From Streptomyces camponoticapitis (GTDB lineage: Bacteria; Actinomycetota; Actinomycetes; Streptomycetales; Streptomycetaceae), in the NCBI RefSeq assembly GCF_014646115.1, contig NZ_BMMV01000020.1:62001-126000 (forward strand): 64,000 nt of DNA, written 5' to 3'. A program made the position numbers and the translations under genes. A model generated the notes under the pieces. It searched no databases. It was not told the DNA's origin and worked only from the letters and a program-made list of their open reading frames with translations. Within the stretch, counting starts at the first letter, position 1. Each line of letters starts with the position of its first letter. Shown here piece after piece: positions 8,718-16,782 of this stretch.

Positions 8718-9482
8718 TCAGGCTCCGTAGCGGCGGTGTCGCGCCGCGTAGTCACGCAGGGCGCGAAGAAAGTCGACCTTACGGAAAGCCGGCCAGAAGA
8801 CTTCGCAGAAGTAGTACTCCGAATGGGCGCTCTGCCACAGCATGAAGCCGGAGAGACGCTGTTCGCCGCTGGTCCTGATCACCAGGTCGGGATCGGGCTG
8901 ACCACGGGTGTAGAGGTGCGAGGCGATCAGGTCCGTGTCGACGATCTCGGCGAGGTCCTCGAAGGAGGTGCCCTTGTGGGCGTGGTCCAGCAGGAGGGAG
9001 CGGACGGCGTCGGCGATCTCCTGCCGCCCGCCGTAGCCGACGGCGACATTGACCAGTATTCCGGCGTTGCCGTCGGTGGCCTGCTCGGCCTCCTTGAGGA
9101 CGGTCTGCGTACGGGAGGGGAGCAGGTCCAGGGTGCCGACGTGGTGGACGCGCCAGCGGCCGTCGGCCGCGAGGTCGCGAACGGCGTTCTCGATGATGCC
9201 GAGGAGGGGGATCAGCTCCTCGTCGGGGCGGTCGAGGTTGTCCGTGGAGAGCAGCCACAGGGTGACCACCTCGACGTCCGTCTCGACGCACCAGCCGAGC
9301 AGTTCCTGGATCTTGCTGGCGCCGGCCTTGTGGCCCTGTTCGGTCGTGCCGCCGGAGGCTTTCGCCCAGCGTCGGTTCCCGTCGAGGACGACACCGATGT
9401 GCTTGGGGAGCACCTGGGTGTGATCGAGGCGCCTTTCCACCCGGCGTGCGTAGAGCCCGTACACCAGGTCGCGCAAGTTCAC
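8718..9482 (-). CDS. uppS: Isoprenyl transferase (cis-prenyltransferase, UppS family)
   Basis: A 254-residue enzyme that condenses isopentenyl diphosphate in cis to make polyprenyl diphosphates, such as undecaprenyl diphosphate for wall synthesis. The signature HIGVVLDGNRRWAK is present with catalytic Asp34, as are the substrate-binding end motifs PDPDLVIRTSGEQRLSGFMLWQSAHSEY (in two parts) and FCEVFWPAFRKVDF. I chose the GTG at 9482 because GAGAGGTG sits just upstream; a GTG at 9491 would overlap that site. Streptomyces genomes often carry more than one paralogue, so this copy may make a shorter prenyl chain. The symbol is by family. Confidence 0.92.
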   Translation of the reverse strand: MNLRDLVYGLYARRVERRLDHTQVLPKHIGVVLDGNRRWAKASGGTTEQGHKAGASKIQELLGWCVETDVEVVTLWLLSTDNLDRPDEELIPLLGIIENAVRDLAADGRWRVHHVGTLDLLPSRTQTVLKEAEQATDGNAGILVNVAVGYGGRQEIADAVRSLLLDHAHKGTSFEDLAEIVDTDLIASHLYTRGQPDPDLVIRTSGEQRLSGFMLWQSAHSEYYFCEVFWPAFRKVDFLRALRDYAARHRRYGA

Positions 9483-9672
9483 TGAGTCCACCTCTCGATT
9501 CCTGCCGGGGACCGCCGGTCAGGCGGCCCCGGGGGCAGCACGTCCACCGCGGGGAGGGCCGTCCGCGAGAAGAGAAGGGGACCGCCCCCGGCACCCGAAG
9601 CCGTCACAGTACTGCGCGGGCGGCGCGACGGCCCAACCCGGTCTGTCACAAGTCCGTGATAGGGAAGGACTC

Positions 9673-10710
9673 ATGACTGAATTCCCCACTTACCTCGCAG
9701 CCCACGACCGTTACGACTCCATGGAGTACCGGCGCAGCGGACGCAGCGGCCTCAAGCTGCCCGCGCTCTCCCTCGGCCTCTGGCACAACTTCGGCGACGA
9801 CCGGACCATCGACTCGCAGCGCGCGATCCTGCGCCGCGCCTTCGACCTCGGCGTCACGCACTTCGACCTGGCGAACAACTACGGTCCCCCGCCCGGGTCC
9901 GCCGAGGAGAACTTCGGCAAGATCTTCGCGCAGGACTTCTCGGCCTACCGCGACGAATTGATCATTTCGACCAAGGCCGGATATCTGATGCATCCGGGTC
10001 CGTACGGCGAGTGGGGTTCCCGCAAATATCTGACGTCGTCGCTCGACGCCTCGCTGAAGCGGATGGGCGTCGACTACGTCGACATCTTCTACTCGCACCG
10101 CTTCGACCCGCACACCCCTCTTGAGGAGACCATGGGCGCGCTGGCGTCCGCGGTCCAGCAGGGCAAGGCGCTTTACGTGGGTGTGTCGTCGTACAAGGCG
10201 GAGCAGACGGCCGAAGCGGCACGGCTGTTGAAGGAGATGGGTGTTCCCGCGCTCATCCACCAGCCCTCGTACTCGATGATCAACCGCTGGACAGAGGACG
10301 ACGGTCTGCTCGACACGCTGGAGTCGGCCGGCATGGGCTGCATCTCCTTCGTGCCGCTGGCGCAGGGCCTGCTCACCGACAAGTACCTCAAGGGGATACC
10401 CGAGGGGTCACGGGCCACTCAGGGCAAGTCCCTGGACCCGAACCTGCTCTCGGAGGAGGTCGTGCGCAGGCTGGGCGGGCTCAACGAGATCGCGCGGCGG
10501 CGCGGTCAGTCGCTGGCGCAGCTGGCGATCACGTGGGTGCTGCGCGACGAGCGGATGACGTCGGCCCTGATCGGCGCGTCGAGCACGAAGCAGCTGGAGG
10601 AGAACGTCGCGGCGCTCGAAGGGGCCGCGCTGTCGGCCGAGGAGCTGAAGGAGATCGACAGCTTCGCCGTGGACACCGAGGGCGCCAACATCTGGGCCGG
10701 ACGGAGCTGA
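9673..10710 (+). CDS. mgrA: Aldo/keto reductase (YghZ / L-glyceraldehyde-3-phosphate reductase type)
   Basis: A 345-residue NADPH-dependent aldo-keto reductase. The catalytic tetrad is visible: Asp in FDLANNYG, Tyr in the same block, Lys in STKAGY and His in YSHRFDPHTP. The long variable loop and the SALIGASSTKQLEEN cofactor motif match the YghZ subfamily, which reduces L-glyceraldehyde 3-phosphate and methylglyoxal-like aldehydes. GGAAGGAC lies before the ATG at 9673. It stands alone between an outward-facing prenyltransferase and a terminator. Confidence 0.9.
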   Translation: MTEFPTYLAAHDRYDSMEYRRSGRSGLKLPALSLGLWHNFGDDRTIDSQRAILRRAFDLGVTHFDLANNYGPPPGSAEENFGKIFAQDFSAYRDELIISTKAGYLMHPGPYGEWGSRKYLTSSLDASLKRMGVDYVDIFYSHRFDPHTPLEETMGALASAVQQGKALYVGVSSYKAEQTAEAARLLKEMGVPALIHQPSYSMINRWTEDDGLLDTLESAGMGCISFVPLAQGLLTDKYLKGIPEGSRATQGKSLDPNLLSEEVVRRLGGLNEIARRRGQSLAQLAITWVLRDERMTSALIGASSTKQLEENVAALEGAALSAEELKEIDSFAVDTEGANIWAGRS

Positions 10711-10754
10711 ACGCGGGCCTGTCCGGAACGTGACGGGGTCCGAACATGAAAAAA

Positions 10755-10789
10755 CGGGCCGGTCCGTGGGGGGGATACGGACCGGCCCG
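10755..10789 (+). terminator. Strong intrinsic terminator after aldo/keto reductase
   Basis: A perfect 13-bp stem (CGGGCCGGTCCGT / ACGGACCGGCCCG) with a 9-nt G-rich loop, 45 bp after the reductase stop. It is preceded by A-rich sequence, so it may also work on the opposite strand. Confidence 0.85.
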
Positions 10790-10972
10790 AGGGGGGGTTT
10801 CCACCATAACCCTTCGTAAGTGGTGCTGGGTGCCACGCACGCCGGTCACTACGCTCCGGAGTTTCCGGATTGCTGCGTCCGACACGTAAAAGGCCCTGGA
10901 CAGCGGGGCTGAGCACGCCGTTCGGGGTCTTCGATTGGCGAGAAGTCGCCACCCGTTGGGAGTACGCGCGGT

Positions 10973-11344
10973 TCAGAGGGAGGCGGCCTTCGCGGCCGCT
11001 TTCTCCTTGTTCGCGACGATGACGTCCATGTTCGTGTGTCCCCACCGGCCGAGCGGGATCAGCGCCGCGTTCAGCGCCTGGCCCAGCTCCGTGAGGGAGT
11101 ACTCGACGCGCGGCGGCACCTCCCGGTAGACCTCGCGGCTGACGATGGAGTCGGCCTCCAGCTCGCGCAGTTGCTGGATGAGCACCTTCTCGCTGACCCC
11201 TTCGATATGGCGCCGCAGTTCACCGAAGCGCAGCACACCCCCGTCGTCCAACGCCCACAGGATCATCGGCTTCCACTTGCCGCCGACGACAGCCACCGCC
11301 GCGTCGAGACCGCACATGAAGGGGTTCCCGGGCTCTCGCGTCAC
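10973..11344 (-). CDS. HxlR-family transcriptional regulator
   Basis: A 123-residue winged-helix protein. Cys in FMCGLDAAVAVVGGKWKPMILWAL is the conserved HxlR position that senses electrophiles or redox state in studied members; the FGELRRHIEGVSEKVLIQQLRELEADG-like helix-turn-helix follows. I chose the GTG at 11344, with GAGGAG 6 nt upstream, over a TTG two codons earlier. It faces away from the broken winged-helix gene across 133 bp. AT-rich sequence with TTTACTTACC around 11367-11376 is a plausible operator and promoter. It may regulate itself or the divergent gene. Confidence 0.9.
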   Translation of the reverse strand: MTREPGNPFMCGLDAAVAVVGGKWKPMILWALDDGGVLRFGELRRHIEGVSEKVLIQQLRELEADSIVSREVYREVPPRVEYSLTELGQALNAALIPLGRWGHTNMDVIVANKEKAAAKAASL

Positions 11345-11477
11345 TGCCAACTCCTCGCCGGACAGCTTTACTTACCTTTGTGGCAGTACTCCGCCACGGG
11401 GCAGTGTACGAGAGAGCGTGGAGGCGGCGTCGTCATGCGGACGGAATCTGACCTCGATGGCTCCTAGGGTCGGCCGT

Positions 11478-12683
11478 ATGACGACGAAGAAGACCGAGTC
11501 CGCGACTGTCTCCGTGGCCGGGTCCCTGACCGTGAGCTGGGCCGCGGCCAACGCCCGGCGGCTGGCCCGGCAGGGGCTCGCCGCGCCCTCGGACGGCGGC
11601 CCCGCCGCCGTCACCGGCACCATGGCCGGCGCCCACGCACAGGTCCTGTCGGCGGCCGAACTCTCCGTCGCGCTGCGGCTGGACGGCGGCGGGACGCGCG
11701 AGGCCGTGCGCGCCGCGCTGTGGACGGACGGCAGCCTGGTCAAGACGTTCGGGCCGCGCGGCACCGTACATCTGCTGCCGTCGGCCGATCTGCCGCTGTG
11801 GACCGGTGCGCTCTCCGCGCTCCCCACCGGGCGCAACGCCATGCCCGCGGGGGTGCGGATGAGCGAGGACGAGACGGACCAGGTCGTCGCCGCGATCGCC
11901 GACGCGCTGGCGGACGACGACCTCACGGTCGACGAGCTGACCGACGAGATCGTGGCGCGCACCGGGCCCTGGGCCGGAGACCCGGTCATGGACGCGTTCC
12001 AGACGAAGTGGCCGCGCTGGCGGCAGATGACGCACACGGCGGCGCACCGCGGCGCGCTCTGCTTCGGGCCGAACCGGGGGCGGAAGGTCACGTACACCAA
12101 CCCCCACCGGCTGCTGCCCGGATTCACCCCGCAGGCGGGGCCGGAGGCGCTCGCCGGGCTCGTGGTGCGCTATCTCCACGCGTACGGGCCCGCCACACCG
12201 CATCACTTCGCCAAGTGGCTCACCGCACCCGTCAACTAGGCCAGGGAGCTGTTCGGCACGCTCGCCGCCGAGGGCCGGACCGAGCAGGTCGGCTACGAGG
12301 GCGGACCGGCCTGGGTGGTGGCGGGCGACACGGACTTTCCGGCCGGTCCGACGGCGTGCGGCGTACGGCTCCTCCCCTACTTCGACGCCTTCACCATCGC
12401 CTCCCAGCCGCGCGAACTGCTCTTCCCCGGCACCGCGTACGAGCGGGCGCTCGCGGGCGGCCAGGCCGGGAACTACCCCGTGGTGCTGATCGACGGGGTC
12501 GTCGCCGGGGTGTGGCACCAGCGCCGCTCCGGGAAGTGGCTGGACGTCACGGTGGAACCCCTGCGGCCCCTGACCGCCGCGCGGCGCGAGGAGCTTGAGG
12601 AGCAGGTGGAGCGGACCGGCGAGATCCTCCAGGGCAGGCCGAGGCTGACGGTCGGGACCGTGACGGTCGGGCCGCACGCGTGA
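11478..12683 (+). pseudogene. Winged-helix DNA-binding protein (HTH_42/AlkZ-related), interrupted by in-frame TAG
   Basis: The frame encodes a family protein of about 400 residues: LTVSWAAANARRLARQGL at the N-terminus, repeated winged-helix segments, and the conserved end LLPYFDAFTIASQPRELLFPG. Codon 254 (12237-12239) is TAG. Reading continues in the same frame with family-like sequence (ARELFGTLAAEGR), and related proteins have Trp where the stop lies, so a single TGG-to-TAG change explains it. Relatives include DNA glycosylases that unhook crosslinks. The first part, 253 residues, might still be made. A sequencing error is the main alternative. Confidence 0.8.
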
Positions 12684-12704
12684 GGCGGGGCGGCGGCCCT
12701 GGCC

Positions 12705-13496
12705 TCAGGCGGGCTTGACCGCCTCGATCAGGAAGCGTGTCGTGGTGGCCACGAAAGGGCCGTCGGTCTCGATACGGCGGTGCAGGGAGGCGAGTTGGTC
12801 CCGGTACCGGTCGACGGTGAAGCCGGGCACCATCCAGATCACCTTCCGCAGGAAGTAGACGACGGCCCCGATGTCGTGGAACTCGGTGCGCAGCGCCGCC
12901 GTCCGCAGATCCACCACGTCGAGCCCGGCGGCCTCGGCCGCCGCCCTGGCCCGCTCGGGATCGCGCCCCGCGCGGCCCTGGGGCCGCGGCCCCAGGAAGT
13001 ACTCGACCAGTTCGAAGACGCTGGCGGGGCCGACCTCCTGGGAGAAGTACGTGCCGCCGGGCCGCAGGACGCGGGCGATCTCGGTCCACCACGCCTTCAC
13101 CGGGTGGCGGCTGACGACCAGGTCGAACGCCGCGTCCGCGAAGGGCAGCGGCGGCTCGTCCCGGTCGCTGACGACGGCCGCACCGAGCGGGTGCAGGAGC
13201 GCGGTGGCGCGGGCGACGTTCGGCGGCCAGCCCTCGGTGGCCACGGTCAGCGGCGGCAACCTCGGTACGGAGGCGAGGACTTCACCGCCTCCGGTCTGGA
13301 TGTCGAGGGCCGCGCTCGCGCGCCCCATCCGCTCGGCCATGGAACGGGCGTAGCCCCATGGGGGCCGCTCCTCCGTCGCCCGCCCGTCGAGCCAGGAGAA
13401 GTCCCAGCCGTCGACGGAGACGGCGTCGGCCTCGGCGATCAGCTCGTCGAAGCCACGGCGCCGGGGTTGGGGTCCGGGGTGCTGCGTGGGAGACAT
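12705..13496 (-). CDS. Class I SAM-dependent methyltransferase
   Basis: A 263-residue Rossmann-fold methyltransferase. Motif I is ALDIQTGGGEVLAS, an acidic residue ends the following strand, and PFADAAFDLVVSRHPVKAWWTEIARVLRPGGTYFSQEVG covers the post-I and motif IV-V regions (given in pieces). The C-terminus carries the KVIWMVPGFTVDRYRDQL block common in Streptomyces relatives annotated only as methyltransferases. The ATG at 13496 begins MSPTQHPG. The substrate is unknown. Neighbours give no pathway clue. Confidence 0.88.
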   Translation of the reverse strand: MSPTQHPGPQPRRRGFDELIAEADAVSVDGWDFSWLDGRATEERPPWGYARSMAERMGRASAALDIQTGGGEVLASVPRLPPLTVATEGWPPNVARATALLHPLGAAVVSDRDEPPLPFADAAFDLVVSRHPVKAWWTEIARVLRPGGTYFSQEVGPASVFELVEYFLGPRPQGRAGRDPERARAAAEAAGLDVVDLRTAALRTEFHDIGAVVYFLRKVIWMVPGFTVDRYRDQLASLHRRIETDGPFVATTTRFLIEAVKPA

Positions 13497-13576
13497 GGGG
13501 GGGATGCTCCCAGGAACCCGGTGCGGTGCGCGAACGCATTTCACGCGGGCCGGTGCGGAACACCCGGCGGGCCGGT

Positions 13577-14578
13577 TCAGACGGCGAGAGCGCCGAGCAC
13601 CAGGCCGAGCAGCGCCCCGCTGATCATGAAGGGCCCGAAGGGGATCGCGGACTTGCGGTTCGCCCTGCGCAGGATCATCAGCCCGAGCCCGTACAGCGAC
13701 CCGAGCAGGAACCCGGCGAACGCTCCGACGAACAGCACCACCCAGCCGTACCAGCCGAGCACGACACCGAGCGAGAGCGCGAGCTTCACATCGCCGAAGC
13801 CCATGCCGTTCGGGTTGATCAGGAAGAGGACGAAGTAGCAGGCGCCGAGCGCGAGTCCGCCCAGCAGCGCGGTCGGCCAGGAGCCGCCGTCCTCCGGGAG
13901 GAGCGCGGCGATCCCGAGCAGCGCGGCGGAGGCCACCGCGAGCGGCAGGGTCAGCTGGTCGGGGAGGCGGTGCACATTGCGGTCGACGAGCGCGAGCAGC
14001 ACGGCGAAGGGCGCGAGCAGCAGCCATACGGCGAGTTCGGGACGGGGCCCGGTGGCGGCGGCGAGGATGCCGCAGACGAGGGCGGTGATGACGGTGACGT
14101 AGAGGGAGGGGACGTAACGTGCGCCGCGCAGGACGGGATGCGCGGCGTCGGACGCGTCAGGGGTGTCGGTGTCGGTGTCGCTCTCGGCCTCGGTGTCGGT
14201 GTCGTCGCTCGTCGGGGCGGCCACGCCCGGTGCGGTCGCGGACTCGTCCGTGCGGGGAAGCGCGGCCTCGCCGGCCTCCGCACGTCCCGGGGACGCGGCG
14301 GCCACCGAGTCGGTACGCCCGGCCGCGCCCGCGACCGTGATCACGCCGCCCGCCGCCTTACAGGTCGCACAACCGGCCCTGCCGACCCAGCCCTTGGCGG
14401 GCCCCACGATCGGGTGGCCGGCCTCGCAGCTGTCGCGGTACGCCTCCTCGGGCTCGACGGAGAGCCGGTACGCGGCGCGCGGAAGGAACAGCCCGGCGGC
14501 TGCGCCCCAGAGGACGGCGACAACGATCAACGTGGCGTGCACACGGTCGACCTTAGAGGGAACCACATCGCGGGTCAT
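13577..14578 (-). CDS. Prepilin peptidase (A24 family) with hydrophilic insertion
   Basis: An inner-membrane aspartyl protease that cleaves type IV/Flp prepilins after the leader glycine. Both catalytic aspartates are present, in LVDRNVHRLPD and in the hallmark GFGDVKLAL. A cytoplasmic loop after the first membrane segment keeps a reduced cysteine pattern (SCEAGH and GCATCK). It is followed by about 80 residues rich in Ala, Asp and Thr that standard enzymes lack. I give the ATG at 14578; an ATG at 14596 and a GTG near the first membrane segment are possible. As the only such enzyme seen, it probably processes all pilin-like proteins of the island to its right. Confidence 0.9.
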   Translation of the reverse strand: MTRDVVPSKVDRVHATLIVVAVLWGAAAGLFLPRAAYRLSVEPEEAYRDSCEAGHPIVGPAKGWVGRAGCATCKAAGGVITVAGAAGRTDSVAAASPGRAEAGEAALPRTDESATAPGVAAPTSDDTDTEAESDTDTDTPDASDAAHPVLRGARYVPSLYVTVITALVCGILAAATGPRPELAVWLLLAPFAVLLALVDRNVHRLPDQLTLPLAVASAALLGIAALLPEDGGSWPTALLGGLALGACYFVLFLINPNGMGFGDVKLALSLGVVLGWYGWVVLFVGAFAGFLLGSLYGLGLMILRRANRKSAIPFGPFMISGALLGLVLGALAV

Positions 14579-14667
14579 AGGCCCGAGGACCCACATCCGG
14601 CCGTGGGAGGCCCAGATCCGGGCTCCGCGGCTGGAATTGGGGCGGTGGGGTCGTATGGTCTAGCGCC

Positions 14668-15039
14668 ATGGGGAAATGGCAGAACGGCAAAGGCACGCTG
14701 ACGATCGAGGGCCGGGACGAGCCGGTGGCGCTGGAGATCGCCGCCTCGTACAACGCACGGCGGCGCGGGCTGCTCGGGCGGACCCGGCTCGACGGGGCGC
14801 TGCTGATCACGCCGTGCAGCAGCGTGCACACCTTCCGGATGGGCTTCACGATCGATGTGGCCTATCTGGACAAGGAGTTGAAGGTCGTCCACGTCCACAC
14901 GCTGAAGCCCGGCCGGATGCCGCTGCCCCGGCTGCGGGCCAGGCATGTGCTGGAGGCGGAGGCCGGTGCGATGGAACGCTGGGGCCTGCGCCCGGGCGTG
15001 CGGCTGAGTGTGAACGCGCGGAGTCTGTCCGGAGCCTGA
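14668..15039 (+). CDS. DUF192 domain protein
   Basis: A 123-residue protein matching DUF192: ASYNARRRGLLGRTRLDGALLI, then the conserved CSSVHTFRMGFTIDVAYLDKE and the end GVRLSVNA. Some members carry signal peptides and bind metals; this one has no export signal. It is divergent from the prepilin peptidase gene (about 90 bp) and convergent with the lipoprotein gene. DUF192 genes often sit near pilus loci in actinobacteria, but the role is unknown. Confidence 0.85.
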   Translation: MGKWQNGKGTLTIEGRDEPVALEIAASYNARRRGLLGRTRLDGALLITPCSSVHTFRMGFTIDVAYLDKELKVVHVHTLKPGRMPLPRLRARHVLEAEAGAMERWGLRPGVRLSVNARSLSGA

Positions 15040-15063
15040 GGCCCAAGACCCCCCGTCGGCGGG

Positions 15064-15876
15064 CTACTTGAGCTTCACCGCCTGGGTCGCGAGCAGGACC
15101 GACGGTATCTCGGGGGTCGTGGCGCCCTCGAAGTTCGCGGTGTAGAAGGTCGCGACCGTACCGCCCACGCGTACGAGCTGGAACACCATCGGCACCGGAT
15201 CGCCCTCGAATTCGCCCGTCACCTGGTACGCGAGGGTGTCGTCACCCGCCTTGGGGACGTCGAGCCGCTTCACGGCCGCGTACGTCGACGTGCTGCCCGC
15301 GCCGGTCCCCTTGAAGCCGGCCTCGCAGTCCTTGACCGCTTCGCTCAGCCGGTTGAGGAGGGAGGTGGCGCCCTGCGTGCCGTGCGTGGCGAGGAATTCG
15401 GAGATGGCGGGCCGGCCCGTCTTCGCGCCGACGAGCTGACGGTAGACGACCGCCGAGGGCTCGGGCTCGGGCTTGCCGTTGATCATCGCGGTGAGCGGTG
15501 CGCAGTCCGGCTTGTCGGCGGTCTCGCCCTGCGCCGGCGGCCCGTCCATCGGGGCGGACTTGAAGGTCGACACATCGCCGGTGGCCAGCACGGCGGCGTC
15601 CAGTTCGGCCTTGGTCAGCTCCTTGCCGCCACCGGCACCGACACCCTTCACCTCGGGGTTGACCGTCTTCGGCTGCTCCTCCAGGGCCGGCGGCTCCGAG
15701 ACCTGGCCGGGGTCCTTCGGGTCCTTCGCCTCCGCCGTGGAAGTGGCGGCGGTGTCCGGCTTCTTCAGCTTGTCGGCGTCGTCGCCGCCGCAGGCGGTGG
15801 TGGCTCCCAGCACGAGCGCGGCGAGTGCGGCGACCGTGCCGGTCCGCCGTGCCGTACCTGCGGTGCGCGTCCTCAT
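15064..15876 (-). CDS. Secreted lipoprotein with PknH-sensor-like domain
   Basis: A 270-residue lipoprotein with basic N-terminus, hydrophobic core and a lipobox ending LGATTAC. A Lys/Pro/Glu-rich linker follows, then a domain starting near ELTKAELDAAVLATGDV with one conserved cysteine pair (PDCAPL and VKDCEAG), resembling the extracytoplasmic PknH-type sensor fold; this likeness is a judgement by eye. It is the last gene on this strand after the toxin/immunity genes and has its own island-type palindrome 66 bp upstream, so it probably belongs to the pilus regulon. Confidence 0.8.
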   Translation of the reverse strand: MRTRTAGTARRTGTVAALAALVLGATTACGGDDADKLKKPDTAATSTAEAKDPKDPGQVSEPPALEEQPKTVNPEVKGVGAGGGKELTKAELDAAVLATGDVSTFKSAPMDGPPAQGETADKPDCAPLTAMINGKPEPEPSAVVYRQLVGAKTGRPAISEFLATHGTQGATSLLNRLSEAVKDCEAGFKGTGAGSTSTYAAVKRLDVPKAGDDTLAYQVTGEFEGDPVPMVFQLVRVGGTVATFYTANFEGATTPEIPSVLLATQAVKLK

Positions 15877-15941
15877 CTGATTCCCATCTCGCTCTCTACT
15901 GGCCGGTTCTGAACGCTAACAGCGGCTCCCGACGCCCCGCA

Positions 15942-15957
15942 TGGGTCCATGGACCCA
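15942..15957. promoter_or_regulatory. Island palindrome 1 (TGGGTCC-AT-GGACCCA)
   Basis: A perfect 16-bp palindrome, 66 bp upstream of the lipoprotein start. The same TGGGYCC-NN-RGRCCCA pattern lies upstream of a toxin gene, both pilin genes and the third pilin-fused gene. Confidence 0.65.
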
Positions 15958-15967
15958 ACCCCCGCCG

Positions 15968-16393
15968 TCACTCCCCCGGGCCCCTCGGCCCGGCCCCGGT
16001 GTCCGACCCGGCCGGCGCGTCGGCTCCCGCCGCGCCCGCGCCGCGGCGCAGGCCGAGTGCCACGCCGGCCGCGTTCTCCCGGAAGAAGCCGACGCGCTCC
16101 ATGAAGGCCCGCTCCGACGGGACCATGGTGAGGAGGGTCGTCAACAGCGTGTGTGTGGCGCGAAGTTGCGCTTCGGTCGCGGGCAGGGAGAGGGAGTGGT
16201 CCGGGTCGTGCCCGACGGCGAACAGCTCCACCAGACCCGCGCCGCCCTCACCCAGGACGAACCGCCGCTGCTCCGGGTCGGGCACGAGCTCGCCGAAGGC
16301 CTCGGCGGCGCGGCGCAGCAGTTCGAGCTGCGAGGGGGTGAGACGTACCTCCAGGCCACCGCTCGTGCGGCTGACCGGCACCCGATTCCTCAT
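15968..16393 (-). CDS. Putative immunity protein (second gene behind toxin 1)
   Basis: A 141-residue cytoplasmic protein that is a diverged paralogue of its upstream neighbour: both have LLRRA near residue 25-30, an ALxxLLTxxP block, and an EExFMERVGFFREN / EEEFVERVGDFRES core. It starts by ATGA overlap with that neighbour. Its Ala/Gly/Pro tail is probably disordered. Position and tight coupling behind a HINT-toxin gene suggest immunity or an orphan immunity copy; no known immunity family is recognised. Confidence 0.65.
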   Translation of the reverse strand: MRNRVPVSRTSGGLEVRLTPSQLELLRRAAEAFGELVPDPEQRRFVLGEGGAGLVELFAVGHDPDHSLSLPATEAQLRATHTLLTTLLTMVPSERAFMERVGFFRENAAGVALGLRRGAGAAGADAPAGSDTGAGPRGPGE

Positions 16394-16782
16394 ACCGGCA
16401 GCCCCGAGCTCAGCAGACCCGAGCGCAGGAGAAGCGCCATCCGCAGGACGCTCTCACGGAAGTCCCCGACCCTCTCGACGAACTCTTCCTCGGTCCAGGT
16501 GACGGTCGGCAGTGACGTGAGGATCCCGTACACCGCGTGGAACTGCGCGAACGTCAGTTGTACGGGTCCCGGCACCACGTCGTCGTAGGACGCGTCCAGC
16601 TGGAGCGGCCCCGCCAGTGTGATCTCCTCGGCGCCGGTGACGAGGGCACGGACGGCGGCGGACTCCTCCCGGTGCAGGAAGACGACGACCGCCCGGCGCA
16701 GCAGATGGAACTGACGGTCGTCGACCATCAGGACATACCGTCCGTTCTCCGGGCCGCGCCGGATCTCCACCTCGCTGCTCAT
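16390..16782 (-). CDS. Putative immunity protein for toxin 1
   Basis: A 130-residue protein with no signal or membrane segment. Its ATG at 16782 overlaps the toxin 1 stop by one base (TGATG), the coupling expected for toxin then immunity. Recognisable blocks are FHLLRRAVVVFLHRE, a central PVQLTFAQFHAVYGILTSL and EEEFVERVGDFRES, shared in part with the following gene. It probably binds the C-terminal domain of toxin 1 in the cytoplasm. The family is not one I can name. Confidence 0.7.
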   Translation of the reverse strand: MSSEVEIRRGPENGRYVLMVDDRQFHLLRRAVVVFLHREESAAVRALVTGAEEITLAGPLQLDASYDDVVPGPVQLTFAQFHAVYGILTSLPTVTWTEEEFVERVGDFRESVLRMALLLRSGLLSSGLPV

